Positions 12,600 to 24,171 of a stretch of 57,152 nt of DNA are shown one piece after another. The number at the start of each line of letters is the position of its first letter. Within the stretch, counting starts at the first letter, position 1. Both the position numbers and the translations under genes were made by a program. The stretch is from Conidiobolus incongruus B7586 (lineage: Eukaryota; Entomophthoromycota; Entomophthoromycetes; Entomophthorales; Conidiobolaceae), in NCBI GenBank assembly GCA_000697335.1, contig JNEM01012723.1, positions 1-57,152 of the forward strand. The letters are read 5' to 3'. The notes under the pieces were generated by a model. The model had not been told where the DNA came from and did not search any database. It saw nothing but the letters and a program-made list of their open reading frames with translations.

Positions 12600-12935
12600 T
12601 TAGATATCTGACAAAGTTGGTTATAGAGCAGCTTGTTGAGTTATTATTCAAAATATTTTTTTAAATATTAGGGATATTGATTAATTTCTCGTATGAATTG
12701 GTAAACATTTTGAACAAATTGAACTACTCTCAACAAATTTGTTAAGATTTAATTTTCTTTTGTATGATTTAACACGATATCAGATAACTCATTATTGCAT
12801 GTTATTCCAATATTATTTTTTTATTGTTTAATAAATAACATTCTTCAAAAACACTTTCTATTTACGTCACTTGAAATATATCGGAATTTTATATTTCACC
12901 ATATTATAATAGTTCTATTTGAGACATTATTTTGT
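12600..12935 (+). pseudogene. F-box/LRR pseudogene fragment (N-terminal half)
   Basis: Broken-frame matches run in family order. TIIQNIFLNIRD resembles IIFRTIFLNEYP at the end of the F-box. Next, LLRFNFLLYDLTRYQITHYC resembles the L..F..Y.LT....HHYL segment, and FYLRHLKYIGI resembles the first LRR. Nothing of the remaining LRRs follows. It lies downstream of the C-terminal remnant at 11560-12480, so it must come from a separate copy or a rearrangement. By-eye frame-hopping matches make this tentative. Confidence 0.4.
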
Positions 12936-13704
12936 TCTAAAATCTGAACATTTAATATATAATATTCAGAATTTTTAATTTAATTTTATTGAAAGTCAAT
13001 TACATGTATTCACATGACTAAATACTAAACGATTATAGTTCATTTTATACTATATATTTCAAATATAATTTTTTAGAAACGAAAATTAATTTATAAACAA
13101 TAAACCAAAATAAAAATCAATAATAAAAATTCTTAAAGTTTAGGGATTGAATCTGTGAATCCTAACAAATGCACATATATTGATATTTCTTATTTTATAT
13201 ATTAAATTTTTCTTCAATATATTATAAAATTGTGATATATCATATACTATTATACAATTCAATCAATTATAATATTGAAATTTTCAGTATTGACACTATT
13301 TTTAATAGTGGTGAATAAAGATTTTCAGTATATTAGTTGAAGTATACTATATATTCTAATAAAATGTATGGTTTTATATATAATTTCAAACATAATTAAT
13401 TTTACATTAATATTATAAATATGAATTATAATTCTTTGATATGATCACATATATAAAACTCATTCAAAATATTAAGTTTTAATACAATGTTCAAATTTTC
13501 ATTGAATTTAAAACACCAATAAATTTAAATTATTGTAAATTATTTATTATTATTAAATTATTAAATATATTATTTGAGTCTCAATAACAGTTTCGAATAT
13601 AAATATTGATCGAATATTTCTCTAATATGACATGATCTATCAAAATAAGTATATAATTTTTTAATTTTAAGTAATTTTGAAACCAGTAAGACTAATTTCA
13701 AAAT
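12936..13704. other. Intergenic, nothing recognised
   Basis: AT-rich spacer between the pseudogene fragment and the upstream element of the next gene. Confidence 0.4.
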
Positions 13705-13726
13705 ATCCCATAAAATTCAAAGTCAC
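13705..13726 (+). promoter_or_regulatory. Bipartite upstream element, short spacing
   Basis: ATCCCATAAAATT at 13705 and AGTCACAAAT at 13721: both boxes are present but only 16 bp apart, and 155 bp from the ATG at 13876. This is the tightest spacing in the window. Confidence 0.45.
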
Positions 13727-13875
13727 AAATATTAGATATGTTTAAGTAATAATTTGAGAGGGTTTTATGATTTAATTGAGTTTATCTTGATATACTTAGT
13801 TTAAAGAAACTATGAAATCTGAATAAATTTATATAATATTTAAATAGGCAAAGATTGGTTACTATACTTAACATT

Positions 13876-15309
13876 ATGACTAATCAAAACTGGGCACATG
13901 TTTTTGGTCTTAAGGAATTTACGCAGTATATAAATCGAAGAAGGCTCATTCGTTTGAGCACAACTTCTACAAGTATTCGAAACAAGATGAAACCAATCAT
14001 TTTCAGAACAATATTTTTGAATGAATATCCTTGTGGTGAGTTTCCTGAAAGACAATTCGAATGTAGTATTTTACAGTCTGATCATGAACCTGATAGTGAT
14101 TCAATTCCACCAAGTATGGGGAATTTCGAGTTGGATTCTGAAACTGGAAATCTAATCGAAAATTCAATAGACAGCCACGAACAAAATTTTGCAACAGTTG
14201 AAGAAAATATACCTCAATTAAATCATTCTAAATTTTCTGCGTTGGAATATAATATTCAGAAACTTCGGGAAGATTTAAAAATATACCAAATTCAGCCCCT
14301 TACATTGAGTGCTGGACCATTTGCAATTCACCATTATCTCATTGAAATTACTTCCACGTTCAACTTATTGAAGAATTTAAACATCTCTAATGCGACAATC
14401 TCTTTAGAGGCATTGTTACAAATACTATCATCTCTGACTAATTTACAATCACTATCTCTTGTTGGATCCAAGTTCATTCAATTTTCTAAAAACAAGATAT
14501 CCATCACCCAAATACAACTTCCCAAAACTCTTAAAAGACTACATTTTGAAAGCTGTTATATTTTAATATCTGAGCTTGCCGAGGACCCAAAGTTATTGGA
14601 CTACTATTACATTGAGACAGTTGATTGGGTAGACTTTATATTTCCCCCTCAATATTTACCACATCTCGTGAGTTTGATCTATAAACCTCATCCCGTAAGC
14701 TACCCAGCTGTTAAACATTTTTTAACATTAAACCCTCAGCTCAAATTTCTTAGTATTGAGCTTGATGATTTAAGTGATAGGAATGCTGACTTGGTTTCCA
14801 GTTTCATTAATTTAAAAGAAATAGAACTCTGCTTTAATGACCATTTTTCCATTGACCTAAATCGATATAGTATACCAGTGATAAACTCTCTCCAATCTTT
14901 GAAATTTCGAAATATTTCTCAGAATAGTATACCTCTATTGGAGAATTTATGCTCAACTTGCCCAAACCTTTTGGAACTGTGTTTATTTATTAGAGGTGGC
15001 AACTTGGATCTGATCGATTCCATGGTGCCCAACTCCATCAATCTAAAGCGTTTAACAATTATTCAGTATGTATTCTGTGATATTAAGGATTTAACCAAAA
15101 TGAATTTAAATAACGTTGAGCATCTTGTATTACAATGGAGCCATCTCAATTACCTTGATCTAACTCTTTTTGACAAGTTTCAAAATTTGAAGCAGATTAC
15201 AATTCGATATAAATCAGGGCATTTTGAGCCTAATGAAGATGATTATAAGGAATGCAATAACTGGAATTGTATTTTTTATCCTCAATCTGTACAATGCTAT
15301 AAAATCTAA
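13876..15309 (+). CDS. F-box/LRR protein (paralogue D) with acidic insert
   Basis: 477 aa, single exon. The open frame extends to a TTG at 13855, but the first ATG (13876) gives MTNQNWAHVFGLKEF, matching MTHIDWQFVLSLKEL of the - strand gene. F-box at residues 5-50 (RRRLIRLSTTSTSIRNKMKP). Residues about 57-130 hold an insert rich in acidic and polar residues (SDHEPDSDSIPPS, ENSIDSHEQN), a likely disordered linker between F-box and LRRs that the 460-aa copies lack. LRRs run to about residue 455 (CPNLLELCLFIRGGNLDLI is typical). The tail is W463, C465, C474. No intron at the usual site. The pseudogenes at 11.6 and 17.5 kb are its nearest relatives, so this subgroup has been repeatedly copied and lost. 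Confidence 0.85.
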   Translation: MTNQNWAHVFGLKEFTQYINRRRLIRLSTTSTSIRNKMKPIIFRTIFLNEYPCGEFPERQFECSILQSDHEPDSDSIPPSMGNFELDSETGNLIENSIDSHEQNFATVEENIPQLNHSKFSALEYNIQKLREDLKIYQIQPLTLSAGPFAIHHYLIEITSTFNLLKNLNISNATISLEALLQILSSLTNLQSLSLVGSKFIQFSKNKISITQIQLPKTLKRLHFESCYILISELAEDPKLLDYYYIETVDWVDFIFPPQYLPHLVSLIYKPHPVSYPAVKHFLTLNPQLKFLSIELDDLSDRNADLVSSFINLKEIELCFNDHFSIDLNRYSIPVINSLQSLKFRNISQNSIPLLENLCSTCPNLLELCLFIRGGNLDLIDSMVPNSINLKRLTIIQYVFCDIKDLTKMNLNNVEHLVLQWSHLNYLDLTLFDKFQNLKQITIRYKSGHFEPNEDDYKECNNWNCIFYPQSVQCYKI

Positions 15310-16019
15310 TATATTAATAATAAATTAACATTCATATTTTATTCATTTAATCGAATATTTTTGAATCTGGCGGTTTTAATTTGATAATATTATCTGACAT
15401 TGTTGGAATAAAAGGTCAAACATTTTTAATAAACAGTTGTAAAAATATAAATATGTGATAAATATGATTATATCTATAGAGCTATTTTTTAAAGATTGAT
15501 ATATTTGATTTTTAATTTAATTGTCATAGATGTTATGTAGATATAATGTATAATAATATTAAAGCAGGCTATATAGGTTTGTTAAGATATAATAACTATT
15601 TTGAAATATAATAACATTAAATGAATACTCCAATTTTAACATAATTATTAATTTTTATCTAATAAATCTTTATTAAATTATTAAAATATTGAAATTTATA
15701 TATCAGATTTAATTATTAGCTTAATTATTTTAATTATAAAGTTCATTAAAATCAAAAGATTTAAAATATCATTGATTTTTGAATTGAAAAGATTACAAGC
15801 TTTATAAATCCCATAAAGTCATAATATCAAATATAGTATATCATATTAAATTATAATTAAATTTATTAATTTTTATTTATATTATTTATTTTGAACAAAT
15901 CCAACAAATGATTAATTAAAATGATCATTTAATAATTTAAATAATATTATACAAATAAAGATAAATACTTGAAATTCTAATTTTTCAAATTTTGAATTAG
16001 TTTAAAATATAAATTATAT
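15310..16019. other. Intergenic, nothing recognised
   Basis: AT-rich spacer between paralogue D and a mariner remnant. Confidence 0.4.
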
Positions 16020-17515
16020 AAAAAAACTAATTTTTATATATATCATTATTTATTTATTAAAATATTTTTATATAGTATTTTATTGCTATATAAAGTTATA
16101 TTTAAAATAGTAAATATAAAAAGTCTTTATTTATGAATTATAAAAAATTAATCATAAGCCTTATTAATAAATCAAGATGTATAAATGATTTACCAAAATA
16201 AAGCTTTATTTAAAATCACCATTTATCACCAATTTTGTTATTTAAAAGCTAGAAATGATATTATTTAAAGTTTATTATAATTCAAAAGAATAATTTTATT
16301 AATGTTATTTTACTTATTAATGAAATAGAGTATCATATTAAAACATATATTTCTTTGGCTGGAATATTATTTAAAAAAATTTAAATCTAATTATTTAATT
16401 ATCATATAAATATTTCAGTAAAGACTTAGATTAAAATAAATATAAAATAAATAACTTATAATTTAAGAAAAATTTATTAAAAACCAAAGTAACTATAGCT
16501 AAAAATATTAATTAATATAATAAATCATTATAATAAATATATCCTAAACTCTCTTATATAATTTATTATTTGTAAATAAAATAAAGTATCAGGTTAAGTT
16601 AAAATCACCCTGGTTATAGATTTTAGTTAATAAATATTATATATATTATTTAATATTAATTTTTGTTGACTTTTTAAGTCGAGTCTTGGTTAGAGGGGAT
16701 TATTCATATTTTGGATCTCTGGTTTACCTTGCTTTTCTATAAATCATAGTTATAATAAATTTATATTTTTATTAATTTCAGAATAAACTAATAGACAAAA
16801 TTCTCATATGGATTAGTAACAAAATACATTTTTTACTTTTATTTCCAAGAACAAAATAAAAAGAAACTTTTCTTTTTTTTCTTTAGAGAGATCCAAATTC
16901 TCTTTTTATATAAATGTCAAATTCTCATGATTTCTCAAATAAGATTGAAATGAATAGATCCTTAATAGTAAAATTATAAGATAGTAAAATAGTAAAGTGG
17001 CTGATTAACTCCATTTTTAGCCAATAACTTGATAATTTTTATAATAAATATATTAATATATAACTTTATTATTTAGCTTTTAAAAATAAATCAAGTAATA
17101 ATAAATTTTATATTGGTTTTTTTAATAAAACAGTCTACATTTGTTTAATTTATTATAAAATATTAATAATAATTATTAAATACTTAAAATTAAAATAATA
17201 AAGAATATTCTATATACAAAAAATTAGAGAATTTAACATATATAATATATTCATTAAATCATAGCTCATATGATTATAAATATATTTTGATAATTAAAAA
17301 TTATACTTATAATCAGAAAACTTTAAAAAAATATAATTGGTTTATTAATATTAAATTTTATTTTTAAATTAAAATATACTATTTTTCGAGTATTAAAAGC
17401 TTATTAAAAATATAACAAATAGCTATTAAAAATAAAAAAAAACATTAAATTTATATAATTTATTTGTTATTGTATATCCTAGATAAAAATTATATTTAAT
17501 TTGGATTTAAAATTT
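16020..17515 (+). mobile_element. Decayed mariner-like transposon, copy 2, split by an insertion
   Basis: Aligns with the reverse complement of 26235-27420. Matches include TTATTTAAAAGCTAGAAATG near 16240, TACTTATTAATGAAATAGAGT near 16310, CAGGTTAAGTTAAAATCACCC near 16590, and the C-terminal block with ATATTCATTAAATCATAGCTC near 17240. Alignment is interrupted at about 16664-17034 and resumes on the other side. Coding capacity is lost through many stops. It ends within tens of bases of where the start codon of the next F-box pseudogene should be. Confidence 0.65.
16664..17034. mobile_element. About 370-bp insertion inside the mariner copy
   Basis: Sequence with no counterpart in the other mariner copies, less AT-rich than its host. 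It starts TGTTGACTTTTTAAGTCGAG and is flanked on both sides by ATTTT, a possible 5-bp target duplication, though this is low complexity. Length, TG start and 5-bp flanks suggest a solo LTR of a family different from the three other solo LTRs. A non-autonomous element is an alternative. Fossil; no coding region. Confidence 0.45.
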
Positions 17516-17529
17516 TGGGATTATTTGAT

Positions 17530-18950
17530 GTATTAATATTATCCAAAATCACAATTTAAGTTTTAACTTAATGGGGTTTACACAATGTATAAATCAATGG
17601 AGGTAAATTTGATAAAAACTGAACCTCCAAGAATATACATACAAAGTGAAAAACTGTGATATTTGGAATCCTTCAATTGATTAAATAATCCCATTGAGAT
17701 ATTCATAAGTTACAAGTGCTTTGTTGGGTAATTAGAAATGATGTTGAACCTGATACTGATTTAATTGAGCCTAGTGAGGCAAGTTTCTACTTGAATTGAT
17801 GACGTCAATCATAGTGAGAAAAGTTTTATGATAATCCACATAAAGACCTCAGGATTGAAGATTCTGTATCTGAGCCAAGTACTTCCAAAGATGATGATCT
17901 ATTAGTTAAACTTAATTTTAAGAAGATTTGGGGTTATTTTAAGCTCAACATTTCCCTCTATTTCCTGAGAAATATGTTAGTCACCATCGTAACCCTGAGT
18001 TTAATACCAAGCACAGTTTTTCAAGAAGCTGTGTATTTCAAAAGCAACAACTCTATTCAGCGTCATATATTGAAATAATTTTTTTAAATTATAATTTGAA
18101 ATAAAACTGCATTCAATGAAACTCTTTTCTTATATTTTATAATAATCGAGTATCAGCAATAAGCATAACCCTTCCCAAAGCTTTGGAAACCTTACAATTG
18201 AAATATTTCTCTGTTCTCTTGTTTAATTTTGAATAAAATGCCGTGTAACTACATTAATGTTATGCGAATATAAGTAGTTCCGGAAACTTTGCTTCCCTTA
18301 ACATATTTCATTTATAACAAGTTTGGCTTATAAGCCTTATCATGTCATTCAATCCATAGTTCAACAATTTTTCACTATTAGTCCACAGTTAAGCTCCTTT
18401 AATCCAGATTTTAACCATAATCACAAACAAAACCCAGAATTGATTCAAAATTCTAGCCATATTAATGATATTAATCTTTGTTTCAAACTTATTATCTCGG
18501 TCAAAATATAACAATATACAATACTCAAATTGAAATTGGTGGAGATATTGAAATTTCAAGGTACTTCATTGGGAACTTACCAGCTCATCCCAAATCTAGA
18601 TCTACCTTGCCCAAATCTTGTAGAATTAAGCTCATTCATTACAGTTAACAATTTGGATTACATCAATTCCATGGCTTCAAAACCGATACATTTAACAAGC
18701 TTAATAGACGTTCCATTTGCTTATTGCTAAATTTCCAATTATGAAGCACTTTATTTATATAAAGTTTATAATCACATATTATAGTTTCGCAAGCTTAGTA
18801 TTTTGGACCTGTCTTACACAAGTATTCAAACTTGAGGCAAATCTAAATTCGATTTAAAAAATTTTACCCTAACGATGAGGGTGATACCGAATTTCAGAAT
18901 TGAAAGTGATTTTTGCAACAATATATCCCATTCTACCAAATTTAACTTTA
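17530..18950 (+). pseudogene. F-box/LRR pseudogene, relative of the 13876 gene
   Basis: GFTQCINQWR near 17575 matches FTQYINRRR of the 13876 F-box. DVEPDTDLIEPSEASFYL near 17730 matches that gene's acidic insert. Nucleotides near 18150 match the LRR block. The pieces at 18323-18511 and 18530-18730 (LPCPNLVELSSFITVNNLDY) match CPNLLELCLFIRGGNLDL. The tail YIPFYQ near 18920 ends the copy. Multiple stops and frameshifts are present, and the first about 15 codons are lost at the edge of the mariner element. The surviving acidic insert shows the insert predates the duplication. Confidence 0.75.
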
Positions 18951-19229
18951 TGGATGCTTTACATTTGAGTAAAATAATTTTTAATATAATAATATGATTA
19001 GTAGTTTGGAATATAACAATTTCTCGAGTATGTTTTATATCCTTAGTGTGAAAATAAATATTAATAAGTATTTCATATATATCAGGATAAATTGATTAAT
19101 ACTAAAAACACATGTAAAACAAAAAATAATAATGTATATTAAATCTCATTCCGTAATTAATTTTTATAATTAAATATAAAATCATCAATTGAGTCATCTC
19201 TTTAACGAAAATTTTAATCTATTAAATAC

Positions 19230-20625
19230 CTTAATTACTCATTCAAAATTCTTATTTTACAATTTGATAATAATTTGAATACTAGCAATGTAAAAGATTT
19301 TGGTTTAAAGTTATATAAATTTATATATTATATCAATCTAGGAGAATAAGTTAAATTAAGCAAGATTTGTGAATTATTTTACTCATATAATGTTTCAAAG
19401 TGTATGCTTGAATAAAGATCCAGCTTATAATATAAAGAAAGTTACTGAAAACTATTATGATCATTATCAAAATCAAAATTTACTACATCAGCACCAAATA
19501 TACCGTAATTTCGATCAACTATTCTTAAGTCAATGCCCTGGTAAGATGTTCTAAAAGAAAGTTTTTTTTATCTTTCAAATTCAATTTAAATTGATTGATG
19601 AGTTTCAGAGTTATTTACATTTATATAATCCCTACTTAATCAATCTAAAACTTAGACAGAGATGAAAGATCTTTTTGAATTATTTGGATACAATTGAAAA
19701 AACTCAACTCATATACCTATATTGATTAATATACTTTCTTAACCACCATCATATCTGTAGCTACTGCATGGTCTTTCTCATTACACCATATTGATACTGT
19801 ACATGCCTCTATAGATTAATTTTCGATGGAAGAGCTAACACTCCCAAACTCGATAAAAAATTCCACTTCGAAAGCTGCTTCGTCTTTGGTGAACTTGATC
19901 TGGATTTAATCACCAATAGCCATGATCATTTGTTGGAATATCCAGACCTAATTTAGTATTTCTAAATTTATATTTCACATTAGAGAATCACTCAATAAAG
20001 TTCGCAGTTTTAATACACAAATAATTTGTGAATTTTTACCTGTTAACTCTCATATTGAGATGCTTGACACTTTTTATACACTCGCTAGTGAAAAATATAT
20101 ACTCGTCGAATCTTGCAAACAATTAAAAAATTTGATTTTTGATTTACATGCATTTCCCTTTCATCCTGTAACCCAGTTGAAATTTCCCACTCAATTCCAT
20201 ATCAATATATTTAAGCTTAATAAACATTATCCACAGCATGTTCCTTATATAAAGGAACTATATTTAGCCTGTGCCAATTCACAAAAACTGCAATTTGAGT
20301 ATATTGATGGATGAATGCAATTTTCAATTCGTTCTTTCCAAGTTACAATTCATGAAATTTTTAACTCTTAACAAGAAAGGATCGATCAGCTTTTTCATTT
20401 TTCATCTCAGCGACCATTCAAAGTTGGAGCGTATCGAACTTCAAGAATTGTGTATTAGAGGTATCAATTTAGTCTGATTTGAGAACTTGGCAGATTTAAA
20501 TCATATAAAACTGTGAAATCTTACATGGACTCCGATACAGCTCAATATCCTACCATTTTGAAGAAGATTAATAAGTGGAATTAAATAGTTTGACATGAAT
20601 CCATATATTATTATATAATTGAAAT
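19230..20625 (+). pseudogene. F-box/LRR pseudogene, 460-aa subfamily
   Basis: LGE*VKLSKICELF near 19340 followed by IMFQSVCLNKDPAYNIKK matches the F-box region of the 24172 gene (LVKLSIISKLF..IFQSVYFNNDPEYTF). DEFQSYLHLYNPYLINLKL near 19600 matches the start of its second exon (EEFQRYFPLFQPHLINMTI). Open fragments at 20060-20314 and 20271-20477 carry LRR pieces in two frames (FHLSDHSKLERIELQEL). The end, HESIYYYII near 20600, matches HESIHCYKI. Several frameshifts and stops; no intact product. Confidence 0.75.
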
Positions 20626-21917
20626 AAGGATAATAACTTATATCCTCAATGTATAATTATAAATATTTTCTATTATCTCCAAATATATATTATTTTATTG
20701 ATTTTTCGTCCTTTCATTGTATATATAATAATTTTTTCTTATATATATACTCTTTTCAATTGATAATTATTTCAAAATTCAACTTTGAAATCGAATTAAC
20801 TTTTTAATGTATGTCAAATGATGTAATTATTTGAACTTTATTAACTGAAAATTTAAATTTCTGAAATATATTTGAATTTTTAAATCAGACAATATTAACA
20901 TAGTTTTTGATTAATATAATATATTTATTAATTCAATGCCAATACCTTATTGCTATACTAACTATATCGCTTCAAAGGTCTAAGGCAAATAATAGAAGAC
21001 TGACTTTTTTTAAAATATAACAAGATATTTACATATATTAATAGGAAACTACACAATTACACTTATTTTAATTGGACTTATATTCTAAATTATGAATATT
21101 GGATTAATACACCAAATTAATAAACTATATTAGGATTTGTTTGGTGATATAATAGAACTATTTTAGTTCCAATGTGAATATATTATTTTACAGTAAAGGA
21201 TAAATCGTTTTACGATCTTTCTAAAGCTTACTGGGATACAATCAATCCATAATATTTTGAACAATGAAAGAAATAGGTTATCGAATGGAAAAGGCAATGA
21301 TTATTCCTTGAAAAAACTTGTTTAAATTAATATTTTGTTAATAAATTAATGATAATTAATTATTAATAGTGTATAGCTACAAATGCTCTATCTTTATTCT
21401 CGTTTTATTATTTATAATTGAAATATCTTACAAAATTTTTATTAGCATAAAATTTAAAAAAAGTTTATTTGGGCTTATTTTGAATATAGTTATTTTAATC
21501 AATTTAACTAAATACAATATATTTCATGGATATTTTTGAATATATTAAGAAATTATCATTTATATTTTAACTTGTTTTCGGATTATTATTTTATTTTTTC
21601 AACAATCAAGTTCGGGTATTTCAATTATCTCTAAAAAATTTACGAAGCATTGATTGAGATTAAAAATAGCACTGTATAATAAAAATATATATTCTGAAAA
21701 ATTTTAATTTATTGAAGACAATTTCGTGATAGTAATTGCAACTTTAAATATTTTTAAAATAGTTGATGTACCTTCCGAAGAGAAGATGTTGAGAACCTGG
21801 AGTTGTTCACAATACCTCTGAGAGATTCAAATAAAGAACATTGGATACACATAATGATAATGAATAATCTTGTTTGAATGGTTCTTAACGCCACATTTTA
21901 ACTAAAAAATATTTAAT
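20626..21917. other. Intergenic, nothing recognised
   Basis: About 1.3 kb of AT-rich DNA. A somewhat more complex patch at 21720-21890 has no open frame or family resemblance that I could find. Confidence 0.4.
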
Positions 21918-21973
21918 ATCCCATATTTTCGATTTCCAAAACAGAATATATAATGATTCATAATTCAAGTCAC
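21918..21973 (+). promoter_or_regulatory. Bipartite upstream element ATCCCA-N44-AGTCAC
   Basis: ATCCCATATTTTC at 21918 and AGTCACTGATT at 21968 (50 bp apart), 64 bp from the second box to the ATG at 22032. The first box matches that of the first gene in the array over ATCCCATATTTT. Confidence 0.5.
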
Positions 21974-22031
21974 TGATTCTTAACAAATTCGAATTAATAT
22001 TTTGTATCTAACATTAAGCTATCGAATTAAA

Positions 22032-23484
22032 ATGTCCACGCTACAAACTAATAATTTCACCAATATCGAACAGAATCATGAAGATTGGTCACTGTTATTA
22101 AAATTAAAAGTATTTTTATGCTATTTAGATCAAGACGACTTGATCACATTGAGCAGTATTTGTAAATCTTTTAGAAATCAATTATTTCCTCTAATATTTC
22201 AAAGTATATACATTGTTCATGATGCAGAATATTCTTTGAAGAAAAGATTAATACGAAACAGTAATGATTATGCTAATAAGGATAGGGGTCAATTGAATCA
22301 ATTATATACCAAATATTTATTTGATTATATCACCCAAAAAAATAGTAAGGATTTTTTATTGTCTATTGTACAAACACACACATATATATATTCATATTTA
22401 TCTTCGATTTTTAGGTGCAAACGGTCAATTGAAAGAATTTCAAAGCTATTTACCAAGGTTCAAGCCATATTTTATTAATTTCACAATTAGACAAAAAGAT
22501 AATGATTGTTTAAAAAATATTCATCATTTCAAACAATTGAAAAGCTTACAATTATATCACGTGCATATTGACCGAGACTCATTCTTATCACTATTCACCT
22601 CTCTGGATACATTAGCAATACTTAAATTACACGATGTGTATATTATACAATCTCTAGACTATCAAATACCTTTTCCGGGGATCAACCTTACAAAATCAAT
22701 AAGAAGCCTTGATATTACAAATTGCTACTTGTTATCTGAGCAAGACTCTAGTTCAATGTTAAGTGATTACGATTGCATTTCGAGTATATCTAAGTGCAAT
22801 ACGTTTGAATTTTATCCACAATATCTACCGCATCTTAGTGAGTTGACTTATAAAACCTTTCATTACAATAATTCGATCATATCTGAGTTTTTATTTCTCA
22901 ATCCTCACATTCTGTCTATTAATACATCCTTGAATGAGGTTAACTCAAACCATATACGGTTCCTTGAAGCTTGCAAACAATTGAAGCGTCTATCATTAGA
23001 ATGTCGTAGCACTTGTTACGAAGATTTATCTTTGTATCACTTTCCAATTCTCCCAAACCTGCAATCAGTCAAATTTACAATACTTCGTCAAAGCCACTTT
23101 GTATATTTTGAAAAGTTATGCTTATCCTCCCCCAATCTAATCGAGCTAAGTTTTGAGTATAGTGACCAATGGATGGTATCATTTCGATCACTCTTTCCCA
23201 AATTATCCAATCTCAGCCGTTTGATAGTAAATAAGGTAGCACCGTCTCATTCGTTTAATTTCCATCTTAGCGATCATCCTAAATTGGAGTATATTAAACT
23301 TGATGGATTTAATGCCAATGAAATAGATTTAACTCAATTTGGATGTTTGACCAAATTGAAGCATATCAATATTGTTAAACATTATAAGGACCCCAATATC
23401 AATTTTTATCATAGTATATTAAAGCGATTCACTAATTGGAATTGTTTGGTTTGGAGAGAATCCGTCCATTGTTATAGAGTTTGA
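22032..23484 (+). CDS. F-box/LRR protein (paralogue E), two exons
   Basis: Model: join(22032..22344, 22415..23484), 460 aa. The 70-bp intron has a GTAAGG donor and TTTTTAG acceptor, is phase 1, splits codon 105 and contains a CA/TA-repeat tract. The ATG at 22032 (MSTLQ) is chosen over the upstream TTG-initiated extension because it gives the 25-residue leader (M to LLLKL) shared by the subfamily. F-box at residues 19-65 (DDLITLSSICKSFRNQL). After the intron come FQSYLPRFKPYFIN and then LRRs, including the family motifs PQYLPHLSELTYK, LNPHI and CLSSPNLIELSFEY. The tail is W446, C448, C457. Exon 2 is exactly 1070 nt, as in four sister genes, although the proteins are well diverged. That suggests selection for a fixed repeat number. 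Confidence 0.88.
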
Positions 23485-24046
23485 ACTCAGCCTACTAATA
23501 TTTTACATTTATAAAGGTTTATTAAATGTATTCAAAAGAGCTTAAATAAATTTAAATACTTTTAACATCCTCAGGTTTGAATTTTACTTAATATTGTAAT
23601 ATATTAAATGTTTCATTATCAGTTTGATCATATATTTAGGTATTTTTATACGATATTTAGATATCATATTAGATATATCATTTCTATATTCAATGGCATA
23701 ATACATTAACATTTATAAGCAATATAAAATTTCAAACTAAATATTACTTAATTATTAAAGTAGTTTAATTAAATAAAATAGAAATAATTTCAGATCTATA
23801 TTTATCAATTTTTTCGAGTTAAAGTTGAAAATCTCTTCATAGTCTTATTGTTAAATTATTCTTCAAAAAGATACCAATTACCAGATTCCATACATTTTCC
23901 AAAAGAAGAAGATATTTAATTGTGATTATTATAATAAAATAAAACATATTCATTTATTGGACATATAAGACATTGAAATGTACGATTGAAACAAATTATA
24001 TTTCTTCATTGTTTTGATTCAATTACCAAGAAATGCTTTCAATTTA
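23485..24046. other. Intergenic, nothing recognised
   Basis: AT-rich spacer between two tandem paralogues. Confidence 0.4.
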
Positions 24047-24097
24047 ATCCCACAAATATGGAATTTCAAATTAATGAAAATAAAAAATGAAAGTCAC
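24047..24097 (+). promoter_or_regulatory. Bipartite upstream element ATCCCA-N39-AGTCAC
   Basis: ATCCCACAAATA at 24047 and AGTCACCATT at 24092 (45 bp apart), 80 bp from the second box to the ATG at 24172. Confidence 0.5.
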
Positions 24098-24171
24098 CAT
24101 TTCCTATTAATTTTACAAATTGATTATATAATTAATCATTAGAGATTTTCTATCAGAATTTTATCAATATA

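Noticed and set aside
13840-14194. Two - strand open stretches of 63-71 codons
   Set aside because: Antisense shadows of the intact F-box gene starting at 13876.
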